NCBI RefSeq assembly: GCF_018449725.1
Contig: NZ_JAAVVC010000019.1
Span: 79,749 to 143,748, forward strand
Source of the DNA: Pseudomonas sp. dw_612
GTDB taxonomy: Bacteria; Pseudomonadota; Gammaproteobacteria; Pseudomonadales; Pseudomonadaceae
Length of the DNA stretch: 64,000 nt
Direction: 5' to 3'
The position numbers and the translations under genes were made by a program. Each line of letters opens with the position of its first letter. Within the stretch, counting starts at the first letter, position 1. A model generated the notes under the pieces. The model was not told where the DNA came from and made no database searches. It was given only the letters and a program-made list of their open reading frames with translations. Of the stretch, positions 1 to 7,767 are shown in pieces.

Positions 1-113
1 TCGGTTCGCTGGGCACGGTGTTCCTCGGGTTTGCGCTGCTGGGCGAGAGCCTGACGGCGCTTAAACTGGTGTCGGTTGGCTTGATCGTGGCAGGCGTGGT
101 GGGATTGAAGTAA
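1..113 (+). CDS. SMR-family small multidrug transporter, C-terminal fragment
   Basis: Only the last 36 codons lie in the window (frame from base 3, stop TAA at 111-113). The peptide has two hydrophobic stretches separated by the short motif GESLTAL and ends in IVAGVVGLK. That is the usual end of small multidrug resistance/SugE/EmrE-type transporters, about 105-110 residues long, which export cationic compounds across the inner membrane using the proton gradient. The substrate cannot be inferred from this fragment. A distant EamA-type relative is also possible. Confidence 0.7.
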   Translation, partial: GSLGTVFLGFALLGESLTALKLVSVGLIVAGVVGLK

Positions 114-210
114 GACGGATGTCATAGACTGGTCATCTTCGCTGGCGATGCTTGGCGGATGTCTTGCATCCCGCCTTGCGTCACCTCACCGATTACAAGG
201 ATGTCCGCTC

Positions 211-1101
211 ATGTCGCAAGGTTCCGCCACGCGTTACCCGATTGTGCTGGTCCCGGGAATGCTCGGGTTTATCCGCTTGGTGCTGTATCCGTACTGGTAC
301 GGGATTGTTTCGGCGTTGCGCCGGGGTGGTGCGGTGGTGTTTGCGGTGCAGGTGTCGCCGCTCAATTCCACCGAAGTGCGCGGTGAGCAATTGCTGGCGC
401 GGATCGATGAGATCCTGCGCGAGACCGGCGCCGAGAAGGTCAACCTGATCGGCCACAGCCAAGGCTCGTTGACGGCGCGCTACGCCGCTGCCAAACGCCC
501 GGATCGAGTCGCCTCAGTGACTTCGGTGGCCGGGCCCAATCACGGCTCGGAACTGGCGGATTACCTGCACAAACACTACCCGGCGGACAGCGCCAAGGGC
601 CGATTGCTCACCGTTCTGCTGCGGATAGTCGGCGCCTTGATGAGCCTGCTGGAAACCGGCTATCGCGGGCCGAAACTGCCGGTGGACATCAACGCTTCCC
701 ACCATTCCCTGACGAGCGCAGGCGTGGCGCAATTCAACCAGCGTTATCCACAGGGCTTGCCTGACACCTGGGGCGGGCAGGGGCCGGAAGAAGTCAATGG
801 CGTGCGTTATTACTCCTGGTCCGGGACCTTGCAGCCGGGCAAGACTGATCGCGGCGGCAATCTGTTCGACGGGACTAATCGTTTTTGTCGGTTGTTCGCC
901 ACAACCTTCGTGCGGGAAAAGGGGCATTGCGACGGGATGGTCGGGCGTTACAGCTCGCATTTGGGGACGGTGATTGGCGATGAATACCCGCTGGACCACT
1001 TCGATATCGTCAATCAGTCGCTGGGGTTGGTGGGGAAGGGCGCGGATCCGGTGCGATTGTTTGTTGAGCATGCGGCGCGGCTCACAGCGGCGGGTGTATA
1101 G
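211..1101 (+). CDS. Triacylglycerol lipase, Proteus-type family I.1, without signal peptide
   Basis: This 296-residue alpha/beta hydrolase should cleave ester bonds of acylglycerols. The oxyanion-loop motif VLVPGMLGF is near residues 12-20. The nucleophile elbow GHSQG puts the catalytic Ser at residue 83. The acid is probably Asp241 (HCDGMVG) and the His is His263 (LDHFDIVNQ). The pattern GHSQG, HGSE, SSHLG matches Proteus-type lipases, which are about 287 residues, lack a Sec signal and do not need a Lif foldase. The ATG at 211 is chosen over an upstream start at 148 because AAGGA sits 9 nt before it and family members begin here. No foldase gene is adjacent. How it leaves the cell, if it does, is not visible. 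Confidence 0.85.
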   Translation: MSQGSATRYPIVLVPGMLGFIRLVLYPYWYGIVSALRRGGAVVFAVQVSPLNSTEVRGEQLLARIDEILRETGAEKVNLIGHSQGSLTARYAAAKRPDRVASVTSVAGPNHGSELADYLHKHYPADSAKGRLLTVLLRIVGALMSLLETGYRGPKLPVDINASHHSLTSAGVAQFNQRYPQGLPDTWGGQGPEEVNGVRYYSWSGTLQPGKTDRGGNLFDGTNRFCRLFATTFVREKGHCDGMVGRYSSHLGTVIGDEYPLDHFDIVNQSLGLVGKGADPVRLFVEHAARLTAAGV

Positions 1102-1110
1102 GATCAAAAT

Positions 1111-1187
1111 CAAAAGATCGCAGCCCTCGGCAGCTCCTACAGGTGTACGCCAACCCATGTAGGAGCTGCCGAAGGCTGCGATCTTTT
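1111..1187. repeat. REPIN, family 1 (GTAGGAGCTGCCGAAGG type)
   Basis: Two inverted copies of a REP whose core reads GTAGGAGCTGC...GCTGCGATCTTTT face each other. The first arm is AAAAGATCGCAGCC...GCAGCTCCTAC and the second runs from 1159 to 1187. It lies between the lipase stop and the convergent EamA gene, where the long stem could also act as a bidirectional transcription stop. Confidence 0.85.
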
Positions 1188-1191
1188 ACTA

Positions 1192-2079
1192 TCAGGCAAC
1201 ACTAATCTTGCGGCCTAAAACGGTGGTCCAACGTTCGGAAAGAATCACCCCTCCCAACGTCAACAGCCCGCCTACCAAGTGATACATCGCCAACTGCTCA
1301 CGCAACACCACCGCCGCAATCAGTGCGGTAATCACCGGCAGCAGATTGAAAAACAGCGTGGTCCGGCTCGGGCCCAGGCGCACCACGGCTTGCATCCACA
1401 TCAATGGTGCAACCATCGAGGCCAGCAGGCAGGCGTAGAGCACCAACGGAATGTTCTGCATCGTCAGGCCGATTTTCGGCGAGATCACGAACAGCGGAAA
1501 CAAGACCAGCACCGCCACCCACACCTGCATATACAACAAGACCAACGGCGGCAGACGCAGCTGCCATTTTTTCAACAGCGTGCTGTAGATCGCATAGGCC
1601 AGGGTCGCGATCAGCATCATCGCGTCGCCCAGGTTCACCCCATGCTCCAGCAATGCCCCCAGGCTGCCCGACGACACCACCACCAACACACCGGCAAAGG
1701 ACAGCACCGCACCCGTCAGCGCGCCGGCCGTCAGGCGCTGGCCGAGGCTGACAATCGCCATCGTCAGGGACATCAATGGCATCAGCGACAGGATAATGCC
1801 CATGTTGGTGGCCGTGGTCAGGCTTGCGGCGAAGTAGGCCAGGCTCTGATAAACCGCCATGCCGAGCACGCCGAGAATGAAAATCTTGCCTAGATTCGGG
1901 CGGATCATTGGCCAATGGGCGATCACCGGTTTAAGCAGAAACGGCGTGAACAAAATCCCGGCGAGCAGCCAGCGGTAGAAGCCGATCTCGGCGGGAAAAA
2001 TCGCGCCGGCGGACATCTTGGTGATCACGGTGTTGCCGGCCCAGATGAAAATGGTCAGCAGGGGAAACGCGTATTGCAT
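1192..2079 (-). CDS. EamA/DMT-family membrane transporter
   Basis: This 295-residue, very hydrophobic protein has about ten membrane segments arranged as two EamA repeats, each near 140 residues. The first begins PLLTIFIWAGNTV. Members of the drug/metabolite transporter superfamily move small metabolites, amino acids or drugs across the inner membrane; the substrate here is unknown. The start at 2079 (MQYAFPLL) is preferred because the alternative upstream ATG adds a charged, unfamily-like 18-residue extension; the ribosome site is weak for either start. It is divergent from the AraC-type gene at 2166. That arrangement is like the E. coli nimR-nimT pair, so the neighbour probably controls it. 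Confidence 0.8.
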   Translation of the reverse strand: MQYAFPLLTIFIWAGNTVITKMSAGAIFPAEIGFYRWLLAGILFTPFLLKPVIAHWPMIRPNLGKIFILGVLGMAVYQSLAYFAASLTTATNMGIILSLMPLMSLTMAIVSLGQRLTAGALTGAVLSFAGVLVVVSSGSLGALLEHGVNLGDAMMLIATLAYAIYSTLLKKWQLRLPPLVLLYMQVWVAVLVLFPLFVISPKIGLTMQNIPLVLYACLLASMVAPLMWMQAVVRLGPSRTTLFFNLLPVITALIAAVVLREQLAMYHLVGGLLTLGGVILSERWTTVLGRKISVA

Positions 2080-2120
2080 GGGAGAGAAACCAGTACGTTG
2101 ATGAGGGCCAATTATCCGCC

Positions 2121-2154
2121 TGTCTGGATACAAGCCTATACTTCGATCCAGACA
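2121..2154. promoter_or_regulatory. Inverted-repeat operator candidate between divergent transporter and AraC genes
   Basis: TGTCTGGAT (2121-2129) and ATCCAGACA (2146-2154) form a perfect 9-bp inverted repeat with 16 bp between the arms, 11 bp before the AraC-type ATG at 2166 and about 40 bp from the EamA start. Size, symmetry and position suit an operator for the adjacent AraC-family regulator. Binding itself is inferred. Confidence 0.55.
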
Positions 2155-2165
2155 ATCGGCCCCGG

Positions 2166-2966
2166 ATGACGGACAGCATGAGCAGTAAACACATCGATCT
2201 GCTGGATTTCAGTGAACTGCCGGCCCCGGTGTATTTCCGCTACGCCGACTTCGACACCCACGAATACGCCTCGGCGCACACTCACCCGTGGGGCACGCTG
2301 GAGTATTCGGCCAACGGCGTGTTGCACATGGAAATCGGCAACAGCCGCTTCATGTCGCCGCCGCAGTACGCGGTGTGGGTGCCGCCGCAGACCGAGCACA
2401 GTTTCTACAGCAACCAGCCGATCAACTACCGCGCGGTGTGCCTGGCGCCGTCACTGTGCCGCGACCTGCCGCAACAGGCTTGCACCCTTGCCATCAGCGA
2501 CATCCTCAAAGCGATCCTCAAGGACTTCGCCGCCCGGGACGTGAAGATCCCAGAGCGGGACGCCGACGTGCGCCTGGCCCAAGTGCTGGTGGATCAATTG
2601 CAACAGGCCCCCGAGCACGCCTGTTATTTGCCCTACGCCAGTCACCCGGGGTTGCTCGGGATACTCGAAGCCTTGCAGGCTGAACCTGGGGATAACCGGC
2701 CATTGGCGGATTGGGCGGCGCAGATTCACGTCAGTGAACGCACCCTGGCCCGGCAGTTCGTGCGCGAATTGGGCATGAGTTTCGGTGAATGGCGACAACG
2801 CTTGCGGTTTCTCGCGGCGATCGAAGCGCTGGACAGTCAGCGCAGCATTCAGGACATCGCCTTCGACATGGGCTACAGCACCGGTTCGGCATTTATTGCG
2901 ATGTTTCAGCGTCAGGCCGGGTGCACGCCGGAGCAGTATCGGCGCAGTCATCTTGAGACAAGGTGA
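2166..2966 (+). CDS. AraC-family transcriptional regulator with cupin sensor domain
   Basis: This is a 266-residue protein. Residues about 15-95 form an AraC-type cupin (HTHPWGTLEYSANGVLHM, then VPPQTEHSFY), with histidines suitable for ligand or metal contacts. The last 100 residues hold two helix-turn-helix motifs (LADWAAQIHVSERTLARQF; IQDIAFDMGYSTGSAFIAMF), the second followed by the usual AraC C-terminal FQRQAGCTPEQYRR. It resembles NimR/YeaM-type regulators that control a divergent transporter. An in-frame ATG at 2178 is an alternative start. The perfect inverted repeat just upstream suggests it regulates itself and the EamA gene. Confidence 0.85.
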   Translation: MTDSMSSKHIDLLDFSELPAPVYFRYADFDTHEYASAHTHPWGTLEYSANGVLHMEIGNSRFMSPPQYAVWVPPQTEHSFYSNQPINYRAVCLAPSLCRDLPQQACTLAISDILKAILKDFAARDVKIPERDADVRLAQVLVDQLQQAPEHACYLPYASHPGLLGILEALQAEPGDNRPLADWAAQIHVSERTLARQFVRELGMSFGEWRQRLRFLAAIEALDSQRSIQDIAFDMGYSTGSAFIAMFQRQAGCTPEQYRRSHLETR

Positions 2967-3038
2967 AGGTGTAACGGGGTTTGTCTACACTTCAGGGCGA
3001 GGCCGCATCCATCGGTGCGGTAACAAGGAGAAAACTCC

Positions 3039-3344
3039 ATGAAGATGTTGCGTGTCCCTTTGTTGATGATCGGTTTGCTGCTCTGCTCCCAGGGCTTCGC
3101 CGCCACGGCCCAACAGAACAAAATGACCACCTGCAATGCCGACGCTACCGCGAAAAGCCTCAAGGGCGATGAGCGCAAGACATTCATGAGCACGTGCCTC
3201 AAAGCCGCCCCGGCCGCCAACGACGCGAAAGTCCTGACCCCGCAGCAAGAGAAAATGAAAACCTGCAACGCCGACGCCAAAACCAAAGCCCTCACGGGCG
3301 ATGCGCGCAAAACCTTCATGAGTGACTGCCTGAAGAAAAAATAA
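3039..3344 (+). CDS. PsiF repeat-containing periplasmic protein
   Basis: This 101-residue protein has an N-terminal signal peptide (about residues 1-22, ending QGFA-A). It has two copies of the PsiF repeat, each built as KM..CNADA..K.L.GD.RK.FMS.CLK (about residues 27-60 and 68-101), with two cysteines per repeat. PsiF in E. coli is phosphate-starvation inducible; its biochemical function is unknown. An AAGGAG ribosome site lies 7-12 nt upstream of the ATG. No clear Pho box was seen in the 70 bp between this gene and the AraC gene. Confidence 0.9.
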   Translation: MKMLRVPLLMIGLLLCSQGFAATAQQNKMTTCNADATAKSLKGDERKTFMSTCLKAAPAANDAKVLTPQQEKMKTCNADAKTKALTGDARKTFMSDCLKKK

Positions 3345-3369
3345 GCCTTTGGGCTAAACACGATCAAAT

Positions 3370-3510
3370 TGTGGGAGCGGGCTTGCTCGCGAAAGCGGTT
3401 TTCAATTCAGCACCTTAGTTGCCTGACACACCGCTTTCGCGAGCAAGCCCGCTCCCACATTGGATCTATGTTCGCAGGACTATTGTGGGCGAGCCTGCTC
3501 GCGAAGCGGT
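3370..3510. repeat. REPIN, family 2 (TGTGGGAGCGGGCTTGCTCGCG type) plus a third half-site
   Basis: TGTGGGAGCGGGCTTGCTCG at 3370 faces its inverted copy, which ends CCCGCTCCCACA at 3459. A further direct, degraded copy (TGTGGGCGAGCCTGCTCGCG) is at about 3484-3510. This REP class is abundant in P. fluorescens-group genomes and is mobilised by RAYT transposases; no RAYT gene is in the window. It fills the gap between psiF and the AI-2E permease gene. Confidence 0.85.
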
Positions 3511-3632
3511 CAGTCGGGGCACTGAAAAAAGCCGTCAGTCCCCCGACCAAGGTCGCCCTACACAATCCCTAGTGCTGGCCCCGGATCGCTGGCAGACTGC
3601 CCATCCTTTTACGCCGTTCGTTTTGAGGCTGT

Positions 3633-4646
3633 ATGCCAACGTTTTCTCAACGTCACGTCTTGCTGTTAATCAGTTGGGTCATCATCTTCGGTGGTTTGCT
3701 ACTGGTCATCCCTCTGCGCCTGCTGCCCAGCCTGTTGGCCGGTCTGCTGGTATTCGAACTGGTCAACATGCTCACGCCGCAATTGCAGCGGCTGATCGAA
3801 GGCCGCCGCGCCCGTTGGCTGGCGGTGGCGTTGCTGGGCACATTGGTGGTCAGTGTGCTGGCGTTGATCTTTGCCGGTGCGATCAGCTTCTTGCTGCACG
3901 AAGCGGAAAACCCTGGCGCTTCCCTCGACAAATTCATGCACGTGGTCGACCGCGCCCGTGGGCAACTGCCGCCGTTCATCGATGCCTACCTGCCGGCCAG
4001 CGCGGCCGAATTCCGGGTGGCCATCGGCGAGTGGATGAGCAAGCACCTCAGCGACTTGCAATTGGTGGGCAAGGACGCGGCGCATATGTTCGTGACGCTG
4101 CTGATCGGCATGGTGCTGGGCGCAATCATCGCCTTGCAGCGCGTGCCCGACGTGACCAAGCGCAAGCCGCTGGCTGCCGCCCTGTTCGACCGCTTGCACC
4201 TGCTGGTCCAGGCGTTTCGTAACATCGTGTTTGCGCAGATCAAGATTTCCCTGCTCAACACCTTCTTCACCGGGATTTTCCTGGCGGTCATCCTGCCGAT
4301 GTTCGGCATCAAGCTGCCGCTGACCAAAACCCTGATTGTGCTGACCTTCCTGCTCGGCCTGCTGCCGGTGATCGGCAATCTGATGTCGAACACCCTGATC
4401 ACCATCGTCGGGCTGTCGCTGTCGATCTGGGTCGCCATGGCGGCGTTGGGTTATCTGATCTTTATCCACAAGCTCGAATACTTCCTCAACGCGCGCATCG
4501 TCGGCGGGCAGATCAGTGCCAAGTCGTGGGAGTTGCTGCTGGCAATGCTGGTGTTCGAGGCCGCGTTCGGCCTGCCTGGGGTGGTGGCGGGGCCGATATA
4601 TTACGCGTATTTGAAGAGTGAGTTGAAGCAGGTGGGGATGGTATGA
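3633..4646 (+). CDS. AI-2E family transporter (PerM/YdiK-like permease)
   Basis: This 337-residue integral membrane protein has the AI-2E transporter topology: two N-terminal membrane helices, a third near residues 65-90, then an amphipathic central region of about 80 residues. A C-terminal cluster of helices follows, including the motif LLGLLPVIGNLMSNTLITIV. Family members have been proposed to export AI-2 (TqsA), to act as sodium/proton antiporters, or to work as general permeases. The assignment beyond family level is not supported. It is monocistronic, flanked by repeats on both sides. Confidence 0.8.
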   Translation: MPTFSQRHVLLLISWVIIFGGLLLVIPLRLLPSLLAGLLVFELVNMLTPQLQRLIEGRRARWLAVALLGTLVVSVLALIFAGAISFLLHEAENPGASLDKFMHVVDRARGQLPPFIDAYLPASAAEFRVAIGEWMSKHLSDLQLVGKDAAHMFVTLLIGMVLGAIIALQRVPDVTKRKPLAAALFDRLHLLVQAFRNIVFAQIKISLLNTFFTGIFLAVILPMFGIKLPLTKTLIVLTFLLGLLPVIGNLMSNTLITIVGLSLSIWVAMAALGYLIFIHKLEYFLNARIVGGQISAKSWELLLAMLVFEAAFGLPGVVAGPIYYAYLKSELKQVGMV

Positions 4647-4647
4647 A

Positions 4648-4743
4648 AGCAGCTACAAGCTGCAAGCTTTAAGCTGTAAGTAAAAGCAGAGCGGGCACCG
4701 TCACTGCTCTTACTTGCCGCTTGAAGCTTGCAACTTGCTGCTA
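4648..4743. repeat. Imperfect palindromic repeat (AGCTACAAGCTGCAAGC type)
   Basis: AGCAGCTACAAGCTGCAAGC at 4648 is matched by an imperfect inverted copy ending GCAACTTGCTGCT near 4742, giving a long hairpin between two convergent genes (AI-2E permease and yegD-like). This is a third class of Pseudomonas intergenic palindrome; it may also end transcription from both sides. Confidence 0.65.
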
Positions 4744-4744
4744 C

Positions 4745-6013
4745 TCAGCAGCCGTAACGCTTCATGGCTTCAATCGCCAACCCGCTACCGATACTGCCAA
4801 AGATGTTCCCTTCCACGTGCCGCGCGTTCGGCAGCATCGCCGAAACGCCGCTGCGCAGTGCCGGAATCCCGCTCGAACCGCCGGTGAAGAACACCGTATC
4901 GACCTGATCAACCCGCACGTTGGCATCGTTGAGCAGTTGCGTGACGCTGTTGCGCACCCGCTCCAGCAGGTTGTCGATGGCCGATTCGAACAGCGCCCGG
5001 GTCAGTTCGACGCTCAGGCCCGGTTCGATGCGATCCAGCGGCACGTGACGGGTGTCGGCGTGGGTCAGCTGGATCTTGGTTTCTTCCACTTCCATGGCCA
5101 GCCAGTGGCCGGCGCGCTGATCAATCAGCTTGAACAGGCGATCGATGCCGCCGGTGTCTTCGATGTCGTAGCGCATGCTGCCCAGGGCCAGGGTCGACTT
5201 CTGCGAGTACACCGAGTTGATCGTGTGCCAGGTCGCCAGGTTCATGTGGTGGCTGGTCGGCATGTAGGCGCCGCTCTTCATGCGGCTGCCGTAGCCGAAC
5301 AGCGGCATCAGGCCTTGCAGGCTCAACTGCTTGTCGAAATCGGTCCCGCCGATGTGCACGCCGCCGGTGGCGAGGATGTCGTCGTGGCGGTTGTCGTGCA
5401 TGCGCCGCTCAGGCGACAGGCGCACCAGCGAGAAGTCGGACGTACCACCGCCGATGTCGACGATCAGCACCAGCTCTTCCTTTTCGATGGTCGACTCGTA
5501 GTCGAACGCCGCCGCAATCGGTTCGTACTGGAACGACACGTCCTTGAAGCCGATGGCCCGGGCCACGTCCACTAGCGTGTTTTCCGCTTCCTGGTCGGCC
5601 AGTTCATCGTCGTCGACGAAAAACACCGGTCGACCCAGCACCACTTCTTCGAATTCCCGACCGGCGGCCGCTTCGGCGCGCTTCTTCAACTGGCCGATGA
5701 ACAGGCCGAGCAGGTCCTTGAACGGCATCGCCGTGCCGAGGACGCTGGTGTCGTGCTTGATCAGCTTGGAACCCAGCAGGCTCTTGAGCGAGCGCATCAG
5801 CCGGCCTTCGTAGCCTTCCAGGTACTCGTGCAGCGCCAGCCGGCCGTACACCGGACGGCGTTCTTCGATGTTGAAGAAGACCACCGATGGCAGGGTGATC
5901 TTGTCGTCCTCCAGCGCGATCAGCGTTTCCATGCCGGGGCGTAGCCAGCCGACGGTGGAGTTGGACGTGCCGAAGTCGATACCACAGGCACGGGCTGGGG
6001 ATGCGTTTTTCAT
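4745..6013 (-). CDS. yegD: YegD-like Hsp70-family protein
   Basis: This 422-residue protein is an actin-fold ATPase of the Hsp70 superfamily. The phosphate-1 motif GIDFGTSNSTVG is at residues 11-22, the phosphate-2 motif VDIGGGTSDFSLV near 202-214, and the adenosine motif FFTGGSSGIPALR near 376-388. It stops after the nucleotide-binding domain, with no substrate-binding beta-sandwich. That is the form of E. coli YegD, a putative chaperone of unknown client. It is divergent from cbpA, a J-domain gene, which may be relevant since J-proteins stimulate Hsp70 ATPases. That partnership is inference only. Confidence 0.85.
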   Translation of the reverse strand: MKNASPARACGIDFGTSNSTVGWLRPGMETLIALEDDKITLPSVVFFNIEERRPVYGRLALHEYLEGYEGRLMRSLKSLLGSKLIKHDTSVLGTAMPFKDLLGLFIGQLKKRAEAAAGREFEEVVLGRPVFFVDDDELADQEAENTLVDVARAIGFKDVSFQYEPIAAAFDYESTIEKEELVLIVDIGGGTSDFSLVRLSPERRMHDNRHDDILATGGVHIGGTDFDKQLSLQGLMPLFGYGSRMKSGAYMPTSHHMNLATWHTINSVYSQKSTLALGSMRYDIEDTGGIDRLFKLIDQRAGHWLAMEVEETKIQLTHADTRHVPLDRIEPGLSVELTRALFESAIDNLLERVRNSVTQLLNDANVRVDQVDTVFFTGGSSGIPALRSGVSAMLPNARHVEGNIFGSIGSGLAIEAMKRYGC

Positions 6014-6310
6014 GTCTTTCGAGTTCCGGTTAAAAAACGGCCGCGCAGTGTATGCCAGTGCGGCGCAGATTCGAAGGCCGACTATCCGCTAAATCATCAC
6101 GAATAGCGCCTTGATAAGCGGGCCCGATGCCCCAAACTTGTCTGCATCGACCCTGGCAGCCATTCGGCGGTCGCAAGAACCTCCGCCCGCTGCCGATAAA
6201 CTTCTGATGCGCTGCCCGGTCACAACCTTGAGATCGGTCAACCCAGTGGCGCGCAATACGTGCATGCTGGGGCTCGCGGCGCGATTTTGATAACGGATGG
6301 TGATCCTTAG
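6014..6310. other. Intergenic region between yegD-like gene and cbpA
   Basis: These 297 bp separate divergent genes and must hold both promoters. No convincing heat-shock promoter, hairpin or small gene was found. CTTGAG near 6230 could be part of a -35 element for cbpA, but no matching -10 was seen. Confidence 0.4.
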
Positions 6311-7261
6311 ATGGACTTCAAAGACTATTACAAGATTCTCGGTGTGGAACCGACCGCAGACGATAAGACGATCAAGGCCGCCTATCGCAAGCTGGCTCGC
6401 AAATACCACCCCGACGTCAGCAAGGAAAAGGACGCCGAGGCCAAGTTCAAGGACGCCTCGGAAGCCTATGAAGCGCTGAAAAGTGCGGACAAGCGCGCCG
6501 AATACGACGACTTGCGCAAATACGGCCAGCACGGCCAGCCGTTCCAGGGCCCGCCGGGGTGGCAGGGGCGTGGCGGTGGCGGCGGTTTCGGTGGCGGTCA
6601 GGACTCGGGCGATTTTTCGGACTTCTTCAGTTCGATTTTCGGTAACCGGGGTCCTGGTTTTGGTGGTGGAGAGTCGCGTCGCAGTGCCGGACGTCGAGGG
6701 CAAGACGTGGAAATGGAACTTGGGATTTTTCTGGAAGAGACCCTCTCGAACGAATCGAAGAAGGTCACCTTCCAGGTGCCGCAATACAACGCGGCCGGCC
6801 AGCATGTGAGCAACACCCCTAAAAGCCTGAACGTGAAGATCCCGGCCGGTGTGACCGACGGCGAGCGTATCCGCCTCAAGGGCCAAGGGGCTCCGGGGAC
6901 CGGTGGCGGCGCGAATGGCGACCTGTTCCTGATCATCCGTTTTGCGCCGCACCCGAAATTCGATGTCGAAGGCGAAAACCTGATCATCACCTTGCCGCTG
7001 GCACCGTGGGAGCTGGCGCTGGGCACGGAAGTGGCGGTGCCGACCCTCACCGGCAAGATCAACCTCAAGGTGCCGGCCGGCAGCCAGAACGGCCAGCGCA
7101 TGCGCGCCAAGGGCCACGGTTTGATGAACAAAAAGGGCGAGCGGGGCTTCCTGTTCGTGCAACTCAAGGCCGTCATGCCTAAAGTCCTGGATGATGAGAC
7201 CAAGGCGTTGTGGCAGGAACTGGCGAAGAAAGCCGCGTTCGACCCGAGAGAAAACTTTTGA
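6311..7261 (+). CDS. cbpA: Curved-DNA-binding co-chaperone CbpA (DnaJ family)
   Basis: This is a 316-residue class B J-protein. The J domain spans residues 1-70 with the HPD motif at 33-35. A Gly/Phe-rich linker runs about 75-125 (GGGGGFGGGQDSGDF), and two beta-barrel C-terminal domains follow (about 135-300) with no zinc fingers. That is the layout of CbpA, which binds curved DNA and stimulates DnaK ATPase in stress or stationary phase. The following gene, 27 bp away, encodes its modulator CbpM, so the two form the usual cbpAM operon. Confidence 0.93.
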   Translation: MDFKDYYKILGVEPTADDKTIKAAYRKLARKYHPDVSKEKDAEAKFKDASEAYEALKSADKRAEYDDLRKYGQHGQPFQGPPGWQGRGGGGGFGGGQDSGDFSDFFSSIFGNRGPGFGGGESRRSAGRRGQDVEMELGIFLEETLSNESKKVTFQVPQYNAAGQHVSNTPKSLNVKIPAGVTDGERIRLKGQGAPGTGGGANGDLFLIIRFAPHPKFDVEGENLIITLPLAPWELALGTEVAVPTLTGKINLKVPAGSQNGQRMRAKGHGLMNKKGERGFLFVQLKAVMPKVLDDETKALWQELAKKAAFDPRENF

Positions 7262-7288
7262 TCCGCTAGAACTATGGAGCTACTGACT

Positions 7289-7594
7289 ATGAGCAGTCCC
7301 CTGATCGTTCAACTGGACATGGCAGAATTCTGTGAGGCGACCGAGCTGTCGGACGTCTACGTGATCGAAATCGTCGAACACGGCATCCTCGAACCTCAGG
7401 GCTCCGCGCCCAAGGATTGGCGTTTCAACGATTACGAACTGGCGCTGGCCAAACGCGCCGCCAAGCTGCGGCGCGACCTCGAGCTGGAATGGGAAGGCGT
7501 CGCCCTGGCGCTGGACCTGCTTGAAGAGGTCCAGCAACTGCGGGCGGAGAATCGGATGCTCAAGCAGCGGTTGGGGCGGTTGGTCGTCGAGTAA
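7289..7594 (+). CDS. cbpM: Chaperone modulator CbpM
   Basis: This 101-residue, mostly helical protein has a MerR-like N-terminal helix-turn-helix (VIEIVEHGILEPQG) and a C-terminal coiled-coil segment (LLEEVQQLRAENRMLKQRL). This is the family layout of CbpM, which binds the J domain of CbpA and blocks both its DNA binding and its co-chaperone role. The start at 7289 (MSSPLIVQ) is chosen over 7274 because GGAG lies 8 nt before it. It immediately follows cbpA. Confidence 0.88.
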   Translation: MSSPLIVQLDMAEFCEATELSDVYVIEIVEHGILEPQGSAPKDWRFNDYELALAKRAAKLRRDLELEWEGVALALDLLEEVQQLRAENRMLKQRLGRLVVE

Positions 7595-7621
7595 CGCTGA
7601 ACTGACAGCCAACTCGCTCAA

Positions 7622-7734
7622 TGTAGGAGCTGCCGAAGGCTGCGATCTTTTGATCTTGATCTTGTGTGCCTTGCCGGGCCCTGAAAATCAGGATCAAAAG
7701 ATCGCAGCCTCGTTTCACTCGACAGCCCCTACAG
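7622..7734. repeat. REPIN, family 1
   Basis: TGTAGGAGCTGCCGAAGG at 7622 pairs with an inverted, slightly diverged copy (GATCGCAGCCTCG...CCCCTACAGG) ending near 7734. The TTTTGATCTTGATC and GATCAAAAGATC tails point inward. It lies between the convergent cbpM and histidine-kinase genes. Confidence 0.85.
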
Positions 7735-7767
7735 GTGATTTGCATTCAGTTTGAGAGCGCTGTGCTT

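Noticed and set aside
3000..3038. Pho box upstream of the PsiF gene
   Set aside because: No CTGTCAT-type direct repeats were found in the intergenic region, despite the name of the family.
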